From assembly GCF_034432235.1 (NCBI RefSeq), contig NZ_DAOUCJ010000062.1, positions 1-49,798 of the forward strand: 49,798 bases of DNA, given 5' to 3'. Position 1 is the first letter of the stretch. Each line of letters starts with the position of its first letter. Under the pieces are notes generated by a model, which made no database searches, had not been told where the DNA came from, and worked only from the letters and a program-made list of their open reading frames with translations. Made by a program: the position numbers and the translations under genes. Origin of the DNA: Thermoflexus sp. Its GTDB lineage: Bacteria > Chloroflexota > Anaerolineae > Thermoflexales > Thermoflexaceae. This document shows, one piece after another, positions 8,750 through 17,588 of the stretch.

Positions 8750-9180
8750 GGGATGCTCCGACAAAGAGGAAGATTCTTCACGGATATATCATACAGACAA
8801 ATCCCCATCCGCCCCACTCTATCCCCCGGAAATTGCAACATCCAGATCCAGTAATCAGGAGGCATGGCAGCTGGCCCTTCCCACGCCGCTCGGCGGTCAG
8901 GAAGCTTTCGCCCGCACTTTCGCCACCCCTGCGGTTCCTGCCAACAGCTCCCGCGGGTCCGCCGACGGTCGTTCTGGGGATCACCACGGCTACAGGCGCT
9001 TCGAACCCCCCAACGACTCGGACGATTGTCTCGGTCAGAAGGCGGCCCGAGGAGATTCGATCTGGACCTCGGGAAGGTTGACGAATGAAAGTTGTCGCCC
9101 TATATTTGCAATAGCAAAAGATTGCAACAAGATCCTCCTGACCGACCGGTTGGGAAAGGCGCCGCCCCCGGAGGGACGAG
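8750..9180. other. Divergent intergenic region between the heme A fusion gene and zur
   Basis: No gene was found in these 431 bases. An AT-richer stretch near 8780-8800 (minus strand TATGAT) may hold the promoter of the leftward heme gene. A single ATTGCAA half-site lies at 8832-8838, and the full TTGCAAT palindrome lies at 9106-9127, nearer the zur start. Confidence 0.4.
9106..9127 (+). promoter_or_regulatory. Candidate Zur/Fur-family operator (TTGCAAT-N8-ATTGCAA)
   Basis: A 7-8-7 inverted repeat, TTGCAAT (9106-9112) and ATTGCAA (9121-9127), lies 53 bases upstream of the Fur-family gene that begins the zinc uptake operon. The region around it is AT-rich in an otherwise GC-rich stretch. The position fits autoregulation of a zur-znuABC operon. 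The binding protein is inferred only from the neighbouring gene. Confidence 0.55.
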
Positions 9181-9633
9181 ATGCCGCACTGTCATCCGAT
9201 CCGACGAACCCTTCGTCAACACGGCTGCCGGGCCACGCCCCAGCGAGTGGTGATCCTGGAGGCCCTGCGATCTTCCGGGCGCCACATGACGGCCGAGGAG
9301 ATCCATGCCGCGGTGCGGGATCGCTTCCCTGCGATGGACCTCTCCACGGTGTACCGAACGCTGCGGCTGTTCACCCGGCTCGGGCTGCTGGAACGCCACG
9401 TGCTGGGCGAGGGACGGATCGTTTACGAGTGGCGGGATCGGCCAAGCCATGGCCATCTCCGGTGCCGGTCCTGCCATCAGATCTTCCATCTGGAAGAATC
9501 GGTGCTCGAAGACCTGCGTCAGGAGCTCCAGAGCCGCCTGGGCCTGCCTGTGGAGCAGATCACCCTGAGCGCTCTGGGGCTCTGCTCCCGCTGTCGAGCT
9601 CGGGGATCCTTTCCATCGGAGGCGAACCCATGA
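9181..9633 (+). CDS. zur: Fur-family metalloregulator, probably zinc-responsive (Zur)
   Basis: The 150-residue protein has the Fur layout. A winged helix at residues 1-80 contains the recognition segment DLSTVYRTLRLFTRLGLLER, and a C-terminal dimerisation domain carries the structural zinc cysteines CRSC (near 95) and CSRC (near 138). A His-rich sensor site (PSHGHLRC) precedes the first CxxC. GGAGGGACGAG lies directly upstream of the ATG. Its stop overlaps the znuA start by four bases (ATGA), so it is translated with a zinc ABC transporter; this context is the reason to call it Zur rather than Fur. It probably represses its own operon through the palindrome at 9106-9127 when zinc is sufficient. 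Confidence 0.82.
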   Translation: MPHCHPIRRTLRQHGCRATPQRVVILEALRSSGRHMTAEEIHAAVRDRFPAMDLSTVYRTLRLFTRLGLLERHVLGEGRIVYEWRDRPSHGHLRCRSCHQIFHLEESVLEDLRQELQSRLGLPVEQITLSALGLCSRCRARGSFPSEANP

Positions 9634-10619
9634 AAATCAAGAGCTATCGATGGGGAGGGATACTGCTGGCTGTTCTGCTGCTTGCCGCCTGCGCATCGCC
9701 CCGCCCTGCAGCCCCCGCCCGCCGGTTGCGCGTGGTCGCCACCGTCGCCCCTTTAACGAATCTGGTCTATAACGTCGGGGGGAATCGCATTGATCTCCAC
9801 GGCCTGATCCCGGAGGGGGTGGATTCCCATACCTTCGAGCCTGCCCCGGAGGACGCCCGATATCTGGCGCAGGCCGATCTGATTGTCCTCAATGGTCTGA
9901 ACCTGGAGACCTCTATTGAGCGTCTGGCCCTGGCGAACAAGAAGCCTGAGGCCGTCTTGCTGAAGCTGGGGGATATGCTCCTCTCCCGGGAGGAGTGGAT
10001 CTTTGACTTCTCGTTCCCACCCGAGAAGGGCGATCCAAACCCGCACGTGTGGATGGACCCTATCTACGCTCGGGGCTATGTGGAGCGGATCCGGGACGCC
10101 CTGGTGCGAATGGATCCGGCCAACCGGGCTTACTACGAGCAGAACGCGGCGGCGCTGCTCGCAGAGCTGGACCGGCTGGATCGCGCGATCCGTGAGGCCA
10201 TCGCTACGATCCCGCCATCGAACCGCAAGCTGCTCACCTATCACGATTCGTGGGCCTACTTCGCTCGTCGCTATGGGATGACCGTAATCGGGGCCATCCA
10301 GCCCTCGGATTTCCGGGAGCCTTCGGCGCGGGAGGTAGCCGCCCTGATCGAGCAGATTCGACGGGAGAAAGTCCCGGCCATCTTCGGCTCGGAGGTATTC
10401 CCCAGCAAGGTCCTGGAGCAGATCGGCCGGGAGACCGGCGCGCGCTATATCGACACGCTGCGGGATGATACCCTGCCGGGGGAGCCAGGAAGTCCGGAGC
10501 ATAGCTATCTTCACATGATGGTGGAAGACGTGCGGACCATGGTGACCGCCCTGGGGGGGCGCGCCGACGCGTTGCAGGCGGTGGACATCCGGAACATCCC
10601 GGATCGGAGCCGGCCGTGA
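9630..10619 (+). CDS. znuA: Zinc ABC transporter, substrate-binding lipoprotein
   Basis: This cluster A-I metal-binding protein captures Zn2+ outside the membrane for ZnuBC. The 329-residue product starts with a lipoprotein signal ending LLLAACAS (Cys about 21). Metal ligands are visible as His in DSHTFEP, His in NPHVWMD and His in TYHDSWAYF, plus Asp in LRDDTLPG. The third ligand is His rather than the Glu of manganese-type proteins, which favours zinc. It lacks the long His-rich loop of some ZnuA proteins. The start was chosen because it overlaps the zur stop (ATGA) and begins a clear lipoprotein signal. The stop overlaps the start of znuC. Confidence 0.88.
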   Translation: MKIKSYRWGGILLAVLLLAACASPRPAAPARRLRVVATVAPLTNLVYNVGGNRIDLHGLIPEGVDSHTFEPAPEDARYLAQADLIVLNGLNLETSIERLALANKKPEAVLLKLGDMLLSREEWIFDFSFPPEKGDPNPHVWMDPIYARGYVERIRDALVRMDPANRAYYEQNAAALLAELDRLDRAIREAIATIPPSNRKLLTYHDSWAYFARRYGMTVIGAIQPSDFREPSAREVAALIEQIRREKVPAIFGSEVFPSKVLEQIGRETGARYIDTLRDDTLPGEPGSPEHSYLHMMVEDVRTMVTALGGRADALQAVDIRNIPDRSRP

Positions 10620-11407
10620 TGACGCCGCTGGTGGAGCTGCGCGGAGTGACCTGTGGCTATAACGGGCAGCCGGTTTTCCGAGACCTCTCTTTGCGGCTGG
10701 AGCCAGGCTGCTTCGTGGGTGTGGTAGGCCCAAGCGGAGCGGGGAAAACCACCCTGCTTCGCGTCCTGATGGGCCAGATCCGCCCCCTCACCGGAGAGGT
10801 TTGGTTTGAAGGGCACCCCCTGTCGCAGGTGCGCCCGCTGCCGGTCGGCTATGTGCCGCAACTGGAGACAGTGGACTGGACGTTCCCTGTGACCGTGGAG
10901 CAGGTGGTGCTGATGGGGCTCGCCCTGGATGAAGGACCGGGTCCCTGGTATGGACGGGAGGCCCGACGGCGCGCATGGACGGTGATGGAGCGGTTGGGCA
11001 TTGCTGGGTTGGCCCGTCGCCACATCGCAGAGCTCTCCGGCGGGCAACAGCAGCGCGCCTTCCTCGCCCGGGCCCTTGTCCGTCGCCCCCGGCTGCTGCT
11101 GCTCGACGAGCCGACCAGCGGGGTGGACATCGCGGTCCGCCACGAGATTCTACATCTGCTGGAAGAGCTCCACCGCGAGGGGATTGCCATCCTGCTGACC
11201 ACCCATGATTTAAACGCGGTGGCCGCGCATCTGCCCCGCCTGATCTGCTTCAACCGCGGGGTGATCGCCGAAGGAGCACCTTCGGAAGTGTTCCAACCGG
11301 AGATCCTGCATCGCCTCTACGGGGCCGATCTGGTGGTGGTCCGTCAGGGAGAGCTACAGGTGATCGCAGATCGCTGGCACGGTCAGGGAGATAGGAGGGC
11401 GGGATGA
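10619..11407 (+). CDS. znuC: Zinc ABC transporter, ATP-binding protein
   Basis: This 262-residue ABC ATPase powers zinc import. It has Walker A GPSGAGKTT (about 40), a Q-loop, the signature LSGGQQQR (about 140), Walker B LLLLDEPTSGVD and the H-loop TTHDLN. The ATG at 10619 overlaps the znuA stop (TGATG); a GTG one codon earlier is possible. The stop overlaps the znuB start by four bases, so the three transporter genes are translationally coupled. Confidence 0.9.
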   Translation: MTPLVELRGVTCGYNGQPVFRDLSLRLEPGCFVGVVGPSGAGKTTLLRVLMGQIRPLTGEVWFEGHPLSQVRPLPVGYVPQLETVDWTFPVTVEQVVLMGLALDEGPGPWYGREARRRAWTVMERLGIAGLARRHIAELSGGQQQRAFLARALVRRPRLLLLDEPTSGVDIAVRHEILHLLEELHREGIAILLTTHDLNAVAAHLPRLICFNRGVIAEGAPSEVFQPEILHRLYGADLVVVRQGELQVIADRWHGQGDRRAG

Positions 11408-12249
11408 GCCACTGGCTGCTGGAGCCCTTTCAATTTGAGTTCTTCCGACGGGCGCTGCTGGCTGCGGTGCTGGTGGGGGGATTGTGTGGCCTGGTGAGCC
11501 CCTATGTGGTCCTGCGCCGCATGAGCTATATCGGCCACGGGCTTTCCCATGCGGTGTTCGGCGGCGCGGTGGTGGGCTACGTCCTGCGGCTGAACTTCTA
11601 TCTGGGCGCGGGGGCGTGGGGATTCCTTTCCGCCTTGCTGATCGGGTTGATCGCTCGCCGGCGGAAGATCGGAGCAGACGCCGCCATCGGGTTGGTGACC
11701 ACGGCCAGCTTCGCCCTGGGGGTCGCGCTGATCAGCCGCACCCGCCAGTTCACCCGCAACTTCGAGGCCGCCCTCTTCGGCCACATCCTGGGGGTGACGG
11801 AGACGGATCTCTGGATCATCCTGGGCGCCTCTCTTCTCGCCCTGGCCCTCCTGCTTTTCCACTACAAGCCCCTGCTCTTTGCCCTGTTCGATCCCGAGGT
11901 GGCAGAAGTCTACGGCGTCCCCACCGCCCGGATGGAGCTGATGCTCTCCATGCTGCTGGCGGCCGTGGTGATCGCGGCGATGCAGGTGCTGGGCGTGACC
12001 CTCATCGCCGCCGGCCTGGTGGTGCCCGCCGCCACCGCCCGCCTGCTGACTGACGATTTCGACCGCCTGGTGCTCCTCTCGATCCTCCTGGGCAGCCTCA
12101 GCGGCCTGATCGGCCTCTATCTGAGCTACCATCTGGACATCGCCTCGGGGGCGGCTATCGTGCTGGTGGCAACGGGGATGTTCGCTGGGGCGTTGGGATG
12201 GGAAGCCCTCGCGCGGCAGCGCCCGCTGCGGCTCCCCGCGGGATTCTAA
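11404..12249 (+). CDS. znuB: Zinc ABC transporter, permease
   Basis: This is a 281-residue ABC-3 family integral membrane protein with about eight hydrophobic segments, starting with the amphipathic MSHWLLEPFQFEFFRRALLA typical of ZnuB. Conserved features include YVVLRRMSYIGHGLSHAVFGG near residue 38 and a Gly/Ala-rich last segment. GGAGGGCGGG precedes the ATG, which overlaps the znuC stop. It is the last gene of the zinc operon; the next gene is convergent. Confidence 0.9.
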   Translation: MSHWLLEPFQFEFFRRALLAAVLVGGLCGLVSPYVVLRRMSYIGHGLSHAVFGGAVVGYVLRLNFYLGAGAWGFLSALLIGLIARRRKIGADAAIGLVTTASFALGVALISRTRQFTRNFEAALFGHILGVTETDLWIILGASLLALALLLFHYKPLLFALFDPEVAEVYGVPTARMELMLSMLLAAVVIAAMQVLGVTLIAAGLVVPAATARLLTDDFDRLVLLSILLGSLSGLIGLYLSYHLDIASGAAIVLVATGMFAGALGWEALARQRPLRLPAGF

Positions 12250-12307
12250 GAGCTCAGGGTCCGCGCTACTTGCGCCCTTGCTCCCGTCGCCACACAAGCG
12301 GCTCCTA

Positions 12308-12925
12308 TTACAGAACAGAAACCTTCCCGCCAATGAATAAGAAGATCAGAAAATCCATCGCTGTGTGACCGACTACCGCGCCGACCATGTTGCGCCTTTT
12401 CAGGGTGAGCCAGGCCGCCACCCCGCCGAAGGCGGTCACCAGCCCCAACGTGAGCCAATCACCCCGCAAAATGTAGCGACGATGATGAAAGGGTCCGAAG
12501 AGCGCAGTGATCACAAGGATCGACCAAAAAGAGGAAAGGCCCCATCGCTCGCACAGCATGCCGAGAAACAGGCCACGATATGCGAGCTCTTCCTGCAGAC
12601 CAGCCGGTATGAAGGCGGCAAGGAGGGTGGGAAACCAATCCTGTCGGGGAAGCCAGTAGACACCGCCGAGCCTCCAGTGCGCATAGGCCCAGCCGATAGG
12701 AACAAAGGCGATGGCCAGCCCGAGACCATCCCGCAACGTCAGTTTCAGATTCCGCCTGGTGATGAAAAAGTCCTCCCAGTGTCCTCTCTCAAGCCACAGG
12801 GCCCAGCCGATCAGGGCAAAGCGAGATAACACCGAGATGACGTAGCGCGTGACCGAATCCATCTGAAAGAGCAGAAACCACCCGGGCCATCCCCACTGGG
12901 CCAGCAACAAGAGGGAGATGGGCAA
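12308..12925 (-). CDS. CPBP-family intramembrane metalloprotease-like protein
   Basis: This 205-residue membrane protein of the CPBP/Abi (Rce1-like) family has all expected motifs: EELAYRG (EExxxR, about 112-118), FGPFHH (FxxxH-like, about 143) and HTAMD (about 188) near the last membrane segment. About five hydrophobic helices are visible. Such proteins act in prenyl-protein processing, bacteriocin self-immunity or unknown proteolysis; the substrate here is unknown. The start is a TTG with AGG upstream, and no ATG is available in frame, so the N-terminus is uncertain. It lies downstream of the HlyD exporter genes on the same strand and may be a separate unit, since a TGCAAA/TTTGCA repeat lies at 13012-13034. 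Confidence 0.75.
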   Translation of the reverse strand: MPISLLLLAQWGWPGWFLLFQMDSVTRYVISVLSRFALIGWALWLERGHWEDFFITRRNLKLTLRDGLGLAIAFVPIGWAYAHWRLGGVYWLPRQDWFPTLLAAFIPAGLQEELAYRGLFLGMLCERWGLSSFWSILVITALFGPFHHRRYILRGDWLTLGLVTAFGGVAAWLTLKRRNMVGAVVGHTAMDFLIFLFIGGKVSVL

Positions 12926-13017
12926 GAGAGACCTGGGGAACGCCTTTTTCGGATGGACAATTTTTCGTCTTCCTTCCGTCGGGATGGCCTGGATTCCATC
13001 CTACAATAGTATGCAAA

Positions 13018-14253
13018 CTAAGGTAGAATTTGCACATCGGCCGGCATCCCCGCTTTGAGACGTCCCTCCGGATTGGGAACCCGGGCTGTCACCGCGAAGA
13101 CCAGCGTCTGTCGCTCCTCGCGGGTCTGGACGTTCCGCGGGGTGAAGGTGGCCTCGGGAGCGATCCGAGCGATGACCCCGGGAAAGGCTTCCCCTGGGAA
13201 CGCATCGACCTGGATGCGCACCGGCTGCCCCACCCGCAAACGGCCCAGAAGGCTCACGGGCACATAAATGGTCACCTCCAGGGGATCGATCGTGCTCAGG
13301 CTGAGCACCGGTTGCCCGGCGCGAACGATCTCCCCCTCATGGGCCAGGCGCTCGGAGACCGTCGCCGTGAACGGCGCGGTCAGACGGAGCCGGTCCATCT
13401 GCAACCGCAACAGATCCCGCCGGGCCTCCGCCAGGGCTACCGCTGCCCGCGCCTGATCCCGCTCCCATGGCGTCGGCCCGTTCCGGGCGCGATCCAAACG
13501 GGCCTGGGCCGCGCGCAGGGCGGCCTCCGCGGCCCGCATTTGCGCTTCCGCCGCGTGAACCTGCGCCTGCAGGGAGAGGGGCCGCTCCCGTATGGCCAGC
13601 AGGCCCTCCAGGCGAGCCCGGGCCGCATCCCGCTCGGCCTCTGCCGCCCGCAAGGCCGCCTCCGCGGCCGCCACCTGCCGGTCGGCGATCTCCCGCTGGT
13701 CGAACGGCAGGCGGTCCCGATCCGCCCGCGCCTTCTCCAGATCCGCCCGGGCACGCTCCACGCCGTGCTCGGCCACCGCCAGAGCGGTCCGCGCCTCGAG
13801 GATCTGGCGCTCCAGATCCTGGGGCTCCCGAAGCTGACGCCGCAGCGCCTGCCAGAGGCGCTCCGCCGCCTCGCGCTCCGCCTCGGCCTGCCGCACCTGA
13901 GCGGCCAGCACGGCCTCCTGCTCCGGCGGGACCCCGGCCTCCAGCGCAGCCGCCTCGGCCCGGGCCGCGGCCCGGGCCGCTTCCGCCTCCAGCAGCTGCT
14001 GCGACAGGACGGGATCCTCCAGCTCGGCCACCGCCTCCCCCGGCTTCACCGTCGCCCCTTCCTCCGCCAGCCATCGCACCCGCCCGCTCACCTCCGCCGA
14101 GAGCTGCACGCTCCGCCCGGTCAGCGTGCCGGAGAACACCCAGCCTCCCCCCGATCCGCTCGCCGCGGGTCGGGGGAGCCCCCATGCGCTACCCAGATAC
14201 AGGATCCCTCCGAGGAGGATCATCGCAATCCCGGCACGAAACGGTTTGCGCAT
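13018..14253 (-). CDS. HlyD-family periplasmic adaptor (membrane fusion protein)
   Basis: The adaptor subunit of an ABC exporter has 411 residues. An N-terminal membrane anchor (MRKPFRAGIAMILLGGILYL) is followed by a lipoyl half (VSGRVRWLAEEGATVKPGEAVAEL), a long Ala/Glu/Arg-rich coiled coil at about 90-275, the second lipoyl half (LTAPFTATVSERLAHEGEIV) and a beta-barrel domain ending AGMPADVQILP. The ATG at 14253 has GGAGG upstream; an ATG 45 bases earlier is less likely. It is the last gene of a leftward exporter operon and closely resembles the adaptor encoded just upstream (14322-15575), including the shared FTPRNVQTREER region, which points to gene duplication. Confidence 0.85.
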   Translation of the reverse strand: MRKPFRAGIAMILLGGILYLGSAWGLPRPAASGSGGGWVFSGTLTGRSVQLSAEVSGRVRWLAEEGATVKPGEAVAELEDPVLSQQLLEAEAARAAARAEAAALEAGVPPEQEAVLAAQVRQAEAEREAAERLWQALRRQLREPQDLERQILEARTALAVAEHGVERARADLEKARADRDRLPFDQREIADRQVAAAEAALRAAEAERDAARARLEGLLAIRERPLSLQAQVHAAEAQMRAAEAALRAAQARLDRARNGPTPWERDQARAAVALAEARRDLLRLQMDRLRLTAPFTATVSERLAHEGEIVRAGQPVLSLSTIDPLEVTIYVPVSLLGRLRVGQPVRIQVDAFPGEAFPGVIARIAPEATFTPRNVQTREERQTLVFAVTARVPNPEGRLKAGMPADVQILP

Positions 14254-14321
14254 CGACAGGCCTCCATACGATTCCAGGAGGAATGGCAAGGAAATCATGC
14301 GCCCGGAGCATCCCGGCTGCG

Positions 14322-15575
14322 TCAGGGCACTTCCACATCGGCCGGCATGCCGGGCTTCAGGCGACCCTCCGGGTTCTCCAGCCGGATGCGGACGGCGAAC
14401 GTCAGATGGGCGCGCTCCTCCTGAGTCTGGACATTGCGGGGAGTGAACGAGGCCTCCTCTGCCACATGGGTGATCAGGCCCTCAAAACGCTCGCCGGGAA
14501 ACCCCTCCACGATCACCGGAACCCGCATGCCCGGGCGAACCCGACCCAGGGCGGTTTCCGGGACATACACGGTCAACGTCAGGATCCGGAGGTCCATCAG
14601 CTGCATCACCCGTGTCCCCGGGGCCACCAGCTCGCCCGGCTCCGCCGCCCGTGTGGCCACGATCCCCTCCTGAGGGGCCTGCAGGACATACCGCCCCCGT
14701 CGGGCTTTGAGGGCTTCCAGCGCCGCTTCGGCCTGGCGCAGGCGGGCGCGGGCCGCCTCCCGCTGTTCCGGCGTCGCCCCCGCCCGGAGCGCCGTGAGCC
14801 GGGCCTGGGCAACCTCGAGGGCGGCCTCCGCAGCCCGGTAACGGCCCTCGGCCTCCACCACCTGCGTCCGCAGCGTTAGTGGATCCTTCACCACCGCGTC
14901 CAGGTAATCCCGCAGGGCGCGGCTGCCGTCATAGGCGGCCCCCGCCCGGTTGACCTCGGCCCACGCCGCCCAGTAAGCGTAAGGGGCATCCAGCACCTCG
15001 ACTGGCAAGGGAGGGCGCAGATTCGGAGGGAGCTGTTCCCGGTTCCGCATCGCTGCCTCCGCGCGGTTCTTCAGGATCTCCGCGATATCTTTCATGGCTA
15101 CCGCCTGCTCCAGCTGGGCCTGGGCCGCGCGCGCCTGGGCCGCAGCGATGGCCTGCTGCATCCGCAGCTCCTGAGGCTCCCGCAGCATGGCCAGCGCATC
15201 CTGCCATGCCTGATACGCCCCATCCCGCAAGGCCCGGGCCTGATCCGCCAGCGCCATCGCTTCCCGCACGTCCTCCTCCCGGGGGCCCGCCTCCAGGGCA
15301 TCCAGCGCAGCCCGCGCCTGGGCGACCTGGGCCTCCGCCATCCGGATCTGTGCATCCAGGAGGGCCGGGTCCAGCTCCATCAGACGCTGGCCAGCCTGCA
15401 CCGCGTCGCCTTCCTCCACCCATACCTGGAGCACGCGGCCGCCTTCCACCGCAATGACGTCGATCGTCTGAGCCTCCAGATAGCCGGAGGCCCGCAACGG
15501 CCATTCCATCGCCGGCCGGCATGCGCTGGCGAATCCCAGCAGACCGATGAGGAACAGATGGAACATCCTCTTCAT
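14322..15575 (-). CDS. HlyD-family adaptor lipoprotein
   Basis: The second adaptor of the cluster has 417 residues. Its signal sequence ends GFASACRP, a probable lipobox, so the protein is likely a lipoprotein rather than membrane-spanning. It has the same order of parts as its neighbour: lipoyl half near 45-75 (VEGGRVLQVWVEEGDAV), a very long coiled coil (about 75-290), second lipoyl half (YVLQAPQEGIVATRAAEPGEL) and barrel with VPVIVEGFPGERFEGLI and SFTPRNVQTQEER. GGAGGTGAGG precedes the ATG. Different anchoring of two paralogous adaptors suggests they either form a mixed ring or serve different partners. Confidence 0.85.
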   Translation of the reverse strand: MKRMFHLFLIGLLGFASACRPAMEWPLRASGYLEAQTIDVIAVEGGRVLQVWVEEGDAVQAGQRLMELDPALLDAQIRMAEAQVAQARAALDALEAGPREEDVREAMALADQARALRDGAYQAWQDALAMLREPQELRMQQAIAAAQARAAQAQLEQAVAMKDIAEILKNRAEAAMRNREQLPPNLRPPLPVEVLDAPYAYWAAWAEVNRAGAAYDGSRALRDYLDAVVKDPLTLRTQVVEAEGRYRAAEAALEVAQARLTALRAGATPEQREAARARLRQAEAALEALKARRGRYVLQAPQEGIVATRAAEPGELVAPGTRVMQLMDLRILTLTVYVPETALGRVRPGMRVPVIVEGFPGERFEGLITHVAEEASFTPRNVQTQEERAHLTFAVRIRLENPEGRLKPGMPADVEVP

Positions 15576-15673
15576 AGAGCCTCACCTCCGGTTCCAAACC
15601 CGACGCGCCGTTTCGGGAACTGGCGGGCACCGAAGGCGCCCTGCCCGCCTCCCCACCGGGCTTCGGAAAGGGA

Positions 15674-16627
15674 TCATCGCGCCTCTGGGTCCTGGCCGGA
15701 TCGCTCCCGCTCGATCACCCACAGGAAGATATCCTCCAGCGAGGGAACCGCGGGCTCCACCGAAACGGACTCCAGACCCGCTGCTTCCAGACGCCTCCGG
15801 ATTTCCTCGATGGGAACTTCACCCATGGGGAGGTAAGCATGGATACGGGCGCCGTGGAAGGCCACATGCGGGAAGATCGACCATTCCCGAAGCAAGGCCA
15901 GCGCGCGATCCAGAGGCGTCGCCACGATCTCCAGCACGTTCCCCAGACCTGTCATCGTTTTCAACTCCGTCGGCGCCCCCTGCATGACCAGGCGGCCGTT
16001 ATGGATGAGGGCCAGACGAGAGCACTGCTCCGCCTCATCCATATAGTGCGTGGTGACGAACACCGTGATCCCCTGCTCCGTTAGCTGATACAGCAGCGAC
16101 CAGATCGCCCGCCGCGCCAGCGGATCCATCCCGGCCGTCGGCTCGTCCAGGAACACGAGCTCCGGCTCGTGAAGGAGCGCGACCGCCAGGGCCACCCGCT
16201 GGCGCCAGCCCCCCGCCAGATGCCGGACCAGACGCCGCTCCTGCCCGGCCAGATCCAGAAGCTCCAGCAACCGGGGGATCCGATCCGCCAGGCGCGGAAG
16301 CGGCAGCCCGTAGGCCGCCCCGTAAAACCGCAACGTCTCCTCCACCGAGAGATCCGGATACAGGCTGAAGCGCTGGCTGACATAGCCGATCCGCGGGCGG
16401 ATGCGTGCCGTCTCCCGGGTCGCATCATGCCCCAGCACCCAGGCCCGACCCTCGCTGGGCTCCAGGAGCCCCAGCAACATCCGGATGGTCGTCGTCTTCC
16501 CGGCCCCGTTCGGGCCCAGAAACCCGAAGATCTCCCCCCGGCGAACCTCGAAGGAGACATGATCCACCGCCGTGAACGCCCCGAAACGGCGGGTCAGCCC
16601 CTCGGCGCGGATCACCACCTCATCCAT
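15674..16627 (-). CDS. ABC exporter ATP-binding protein (second ATPase)
   Basis: This 317-residue ABC-2-type ATPase has Walker A LGPNGAGKTTT (about 40), a signature region degenerate as HLAGGWRQR (about 136) in place of LSGGQ, Walker B LVFLDEPTAGMD and the H-loop TTHYMDEAEQCSRL. A C-terminal DUF4162-like domain follows (residues about 230-317). The ATG at 16627 overlaps the stop of the preceding ATPase gene by eight bases, indicating translational coupling. The two ATPases together correspond to the fused double ATPase YbhF of E. coli. A poor signature motif suggests this copy contributes one weak or asymmetric ATP site. Confidence 0.87.
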   Translation of the reverse strand: MDEVVIRAEGLTRRFGAFTAVDHVSFEVRRGEIFGFLGPNGAGKTTTIRMLLGLLEPSEGRAWVLGHDATRETARIRPRIGYVSQRFSLYPDLSVEETLRFYGAAYGLPLPRLADRIPRLLELLDLAGQERRLVRHLAGGWRQRVALAVALLHEPELVFLDEPTAGMDPLARRAIWSLLYQLTEQGITVFVTTHYMDEAEQCSRLALIHNGRLVMQGAPTELKTMTGLGNVLEIVATPLDRALALLREWSIFPHVAFHGARIHAYLPMGEVPIEEIRRRLEAAGLESVSVEPAVPSLEDIFLWVIERERSGQDPEAR

Positions 16628-17549
16628 TGGCCCCCTCCCGGCGCATGAGATGGGCGAAGACCTCCTCCAAGCGGGGCGTGGCCCACCGCGCCTCCCGAAC
16701 CGTAGCGCCCGGGATCGTCCGTACCATGCCCTCCACATCCACCGGGGAAAGGCTTCCCGCCCGCACCACCAGCCGGATGCGGTCCCCCAGGATCACCGCC
16801 TCCAGAACGCCGGGATGATCCGCCAGCGCGGCGTGCACCCGCATGATCGGCCGGGCGATGATCTCAATGACGGGGTGGCCCAGCGAAGCGCGCAGCCGAT
16901 CCGGGGCATCGACCGCCAGCATCCGCCCTCGATGCATCAACGCCACCCGCGTGCAGCGCTCCGCTTCGTCCAGATAGGGCGTGGTCACCAGGATCGTCAC
17001 CCCCTGGAGATGAAACTCGCTGAGCAGATCCCACAGCTCCCGCCGCGATACCGGATCCACACCGGTGGTGGGCTCATCCAGCAGCAGGAGACGGGGCCGA
17101 TGGATCATCGCCCCGATCAAAGCCAGCTTCTTCTGCATCCCCCCGGAAAGCTGGGCCGCCCGGCGCTCCAGGAACCGCTCCAGGCGGGCGAAGCGCAGCA
17201 GACGCTCCATCCAGGCGGGATCGGAGGTTCCATACATCGTGGAAAAGAACACCAGGTTCTCCCGCACCGTGAGGTCCCCATACAGGCTGAAGTTCTGGGG
17301 CATATAGCCGAGAAGCGGCCGAGCCCGCTCCAGCTCCCGCAGCAGATCCCGCCCGAACGCCCGTATGGAGCCCGTATCAGGCCGCAGGACCCCGGCGAGG
17401 ATCCGCAACAGGGTCGTCTTTCCTGCCCCATCCGGCCCGATGATCCCGAAGATCTCGCCCTCGTCCACCGCGAACGAGACATCCGCCAGGGCCCGGACGG
17501 GGCCAAACCGCTTCTCCAGATGGTCAACCTCCAGGATCGTCCGGTTCAT
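16620..17549 (-). CDS. ABC exporter ATP-binding protein (first ATPase)
   Basis: This 309-residue ABC-2-type ATPase has Walker A GPDGAGKTTLLR, signature LSGGMQKKL, Walker B LLLLDEPTTGVD and the switch segment VTTPYLDEAERC, where Pro-Tyr replaces the usual His of the H-loop. The start MNRTILEVDHLEKRF at 17549 has GAGGGGGAG just upstream; an ATG seven codons earlier lacks a ribosome binding site. It is followed with overlap by a second ATPase that has an H-loop His but a degenerate signature, so the two copies look complementary. Confidence 0.87.
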   Translation of the reverse strand: MNRTILEVDHLEKRFGPVRALADVSFAVDEGEIFGIIGPDGAGKTTLLRILAGVLRPDTGSIRAFGRDLLRELERARPLLGYMPQNFSLYGDLTVRENLVFFSTMYGTSDPAWMERLLRFARLERFLERRAAQLSGGMQKKLALIGAMIHRPRLLLLDEPTTGVDPVSRRELWDLLSEFHLQGVTILVTTPYLDEAERCTRVALMHRGRMLAVDAPDRLRASLGHPVIEIIARPIMRVHAALADHPGVLEAVILGDRIRLVVRAGSLSPVDVEGMVRTIPGATVREARWATPRLEEVFAHLMRREGANG

Positions 17550-17588
17550 CTCCCCCTCACCGCTCCGCATGGAACGAGGGCCGGATCC

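Noticed and set aside
8652..9629. Long in-frame extension upstream of znuA
   Set aside because: It overlaps the zur gene and lacks protein-like composition; znuA starts at a lipoprotein signal.
11383..12333. 316-codon frame opposite znuB
   Set aside because: Gly/Gln/His-rich antisense shadow of a clear permease gene.
13012..13034. TGCAAA/TTTGCA inverted repeat as a second Zur-type operator
   Set aside because: The half-sites and spacing differ from the zur palindrome, and no zinc gene is controlled from there. Kept only as a remark.
13030..14424. 464-codon frame opposite the first HlyD gene
   Set aside because: Low-complexity Arg/Leu/Pro composition mirrors the coiled-coil codons on the other strand.
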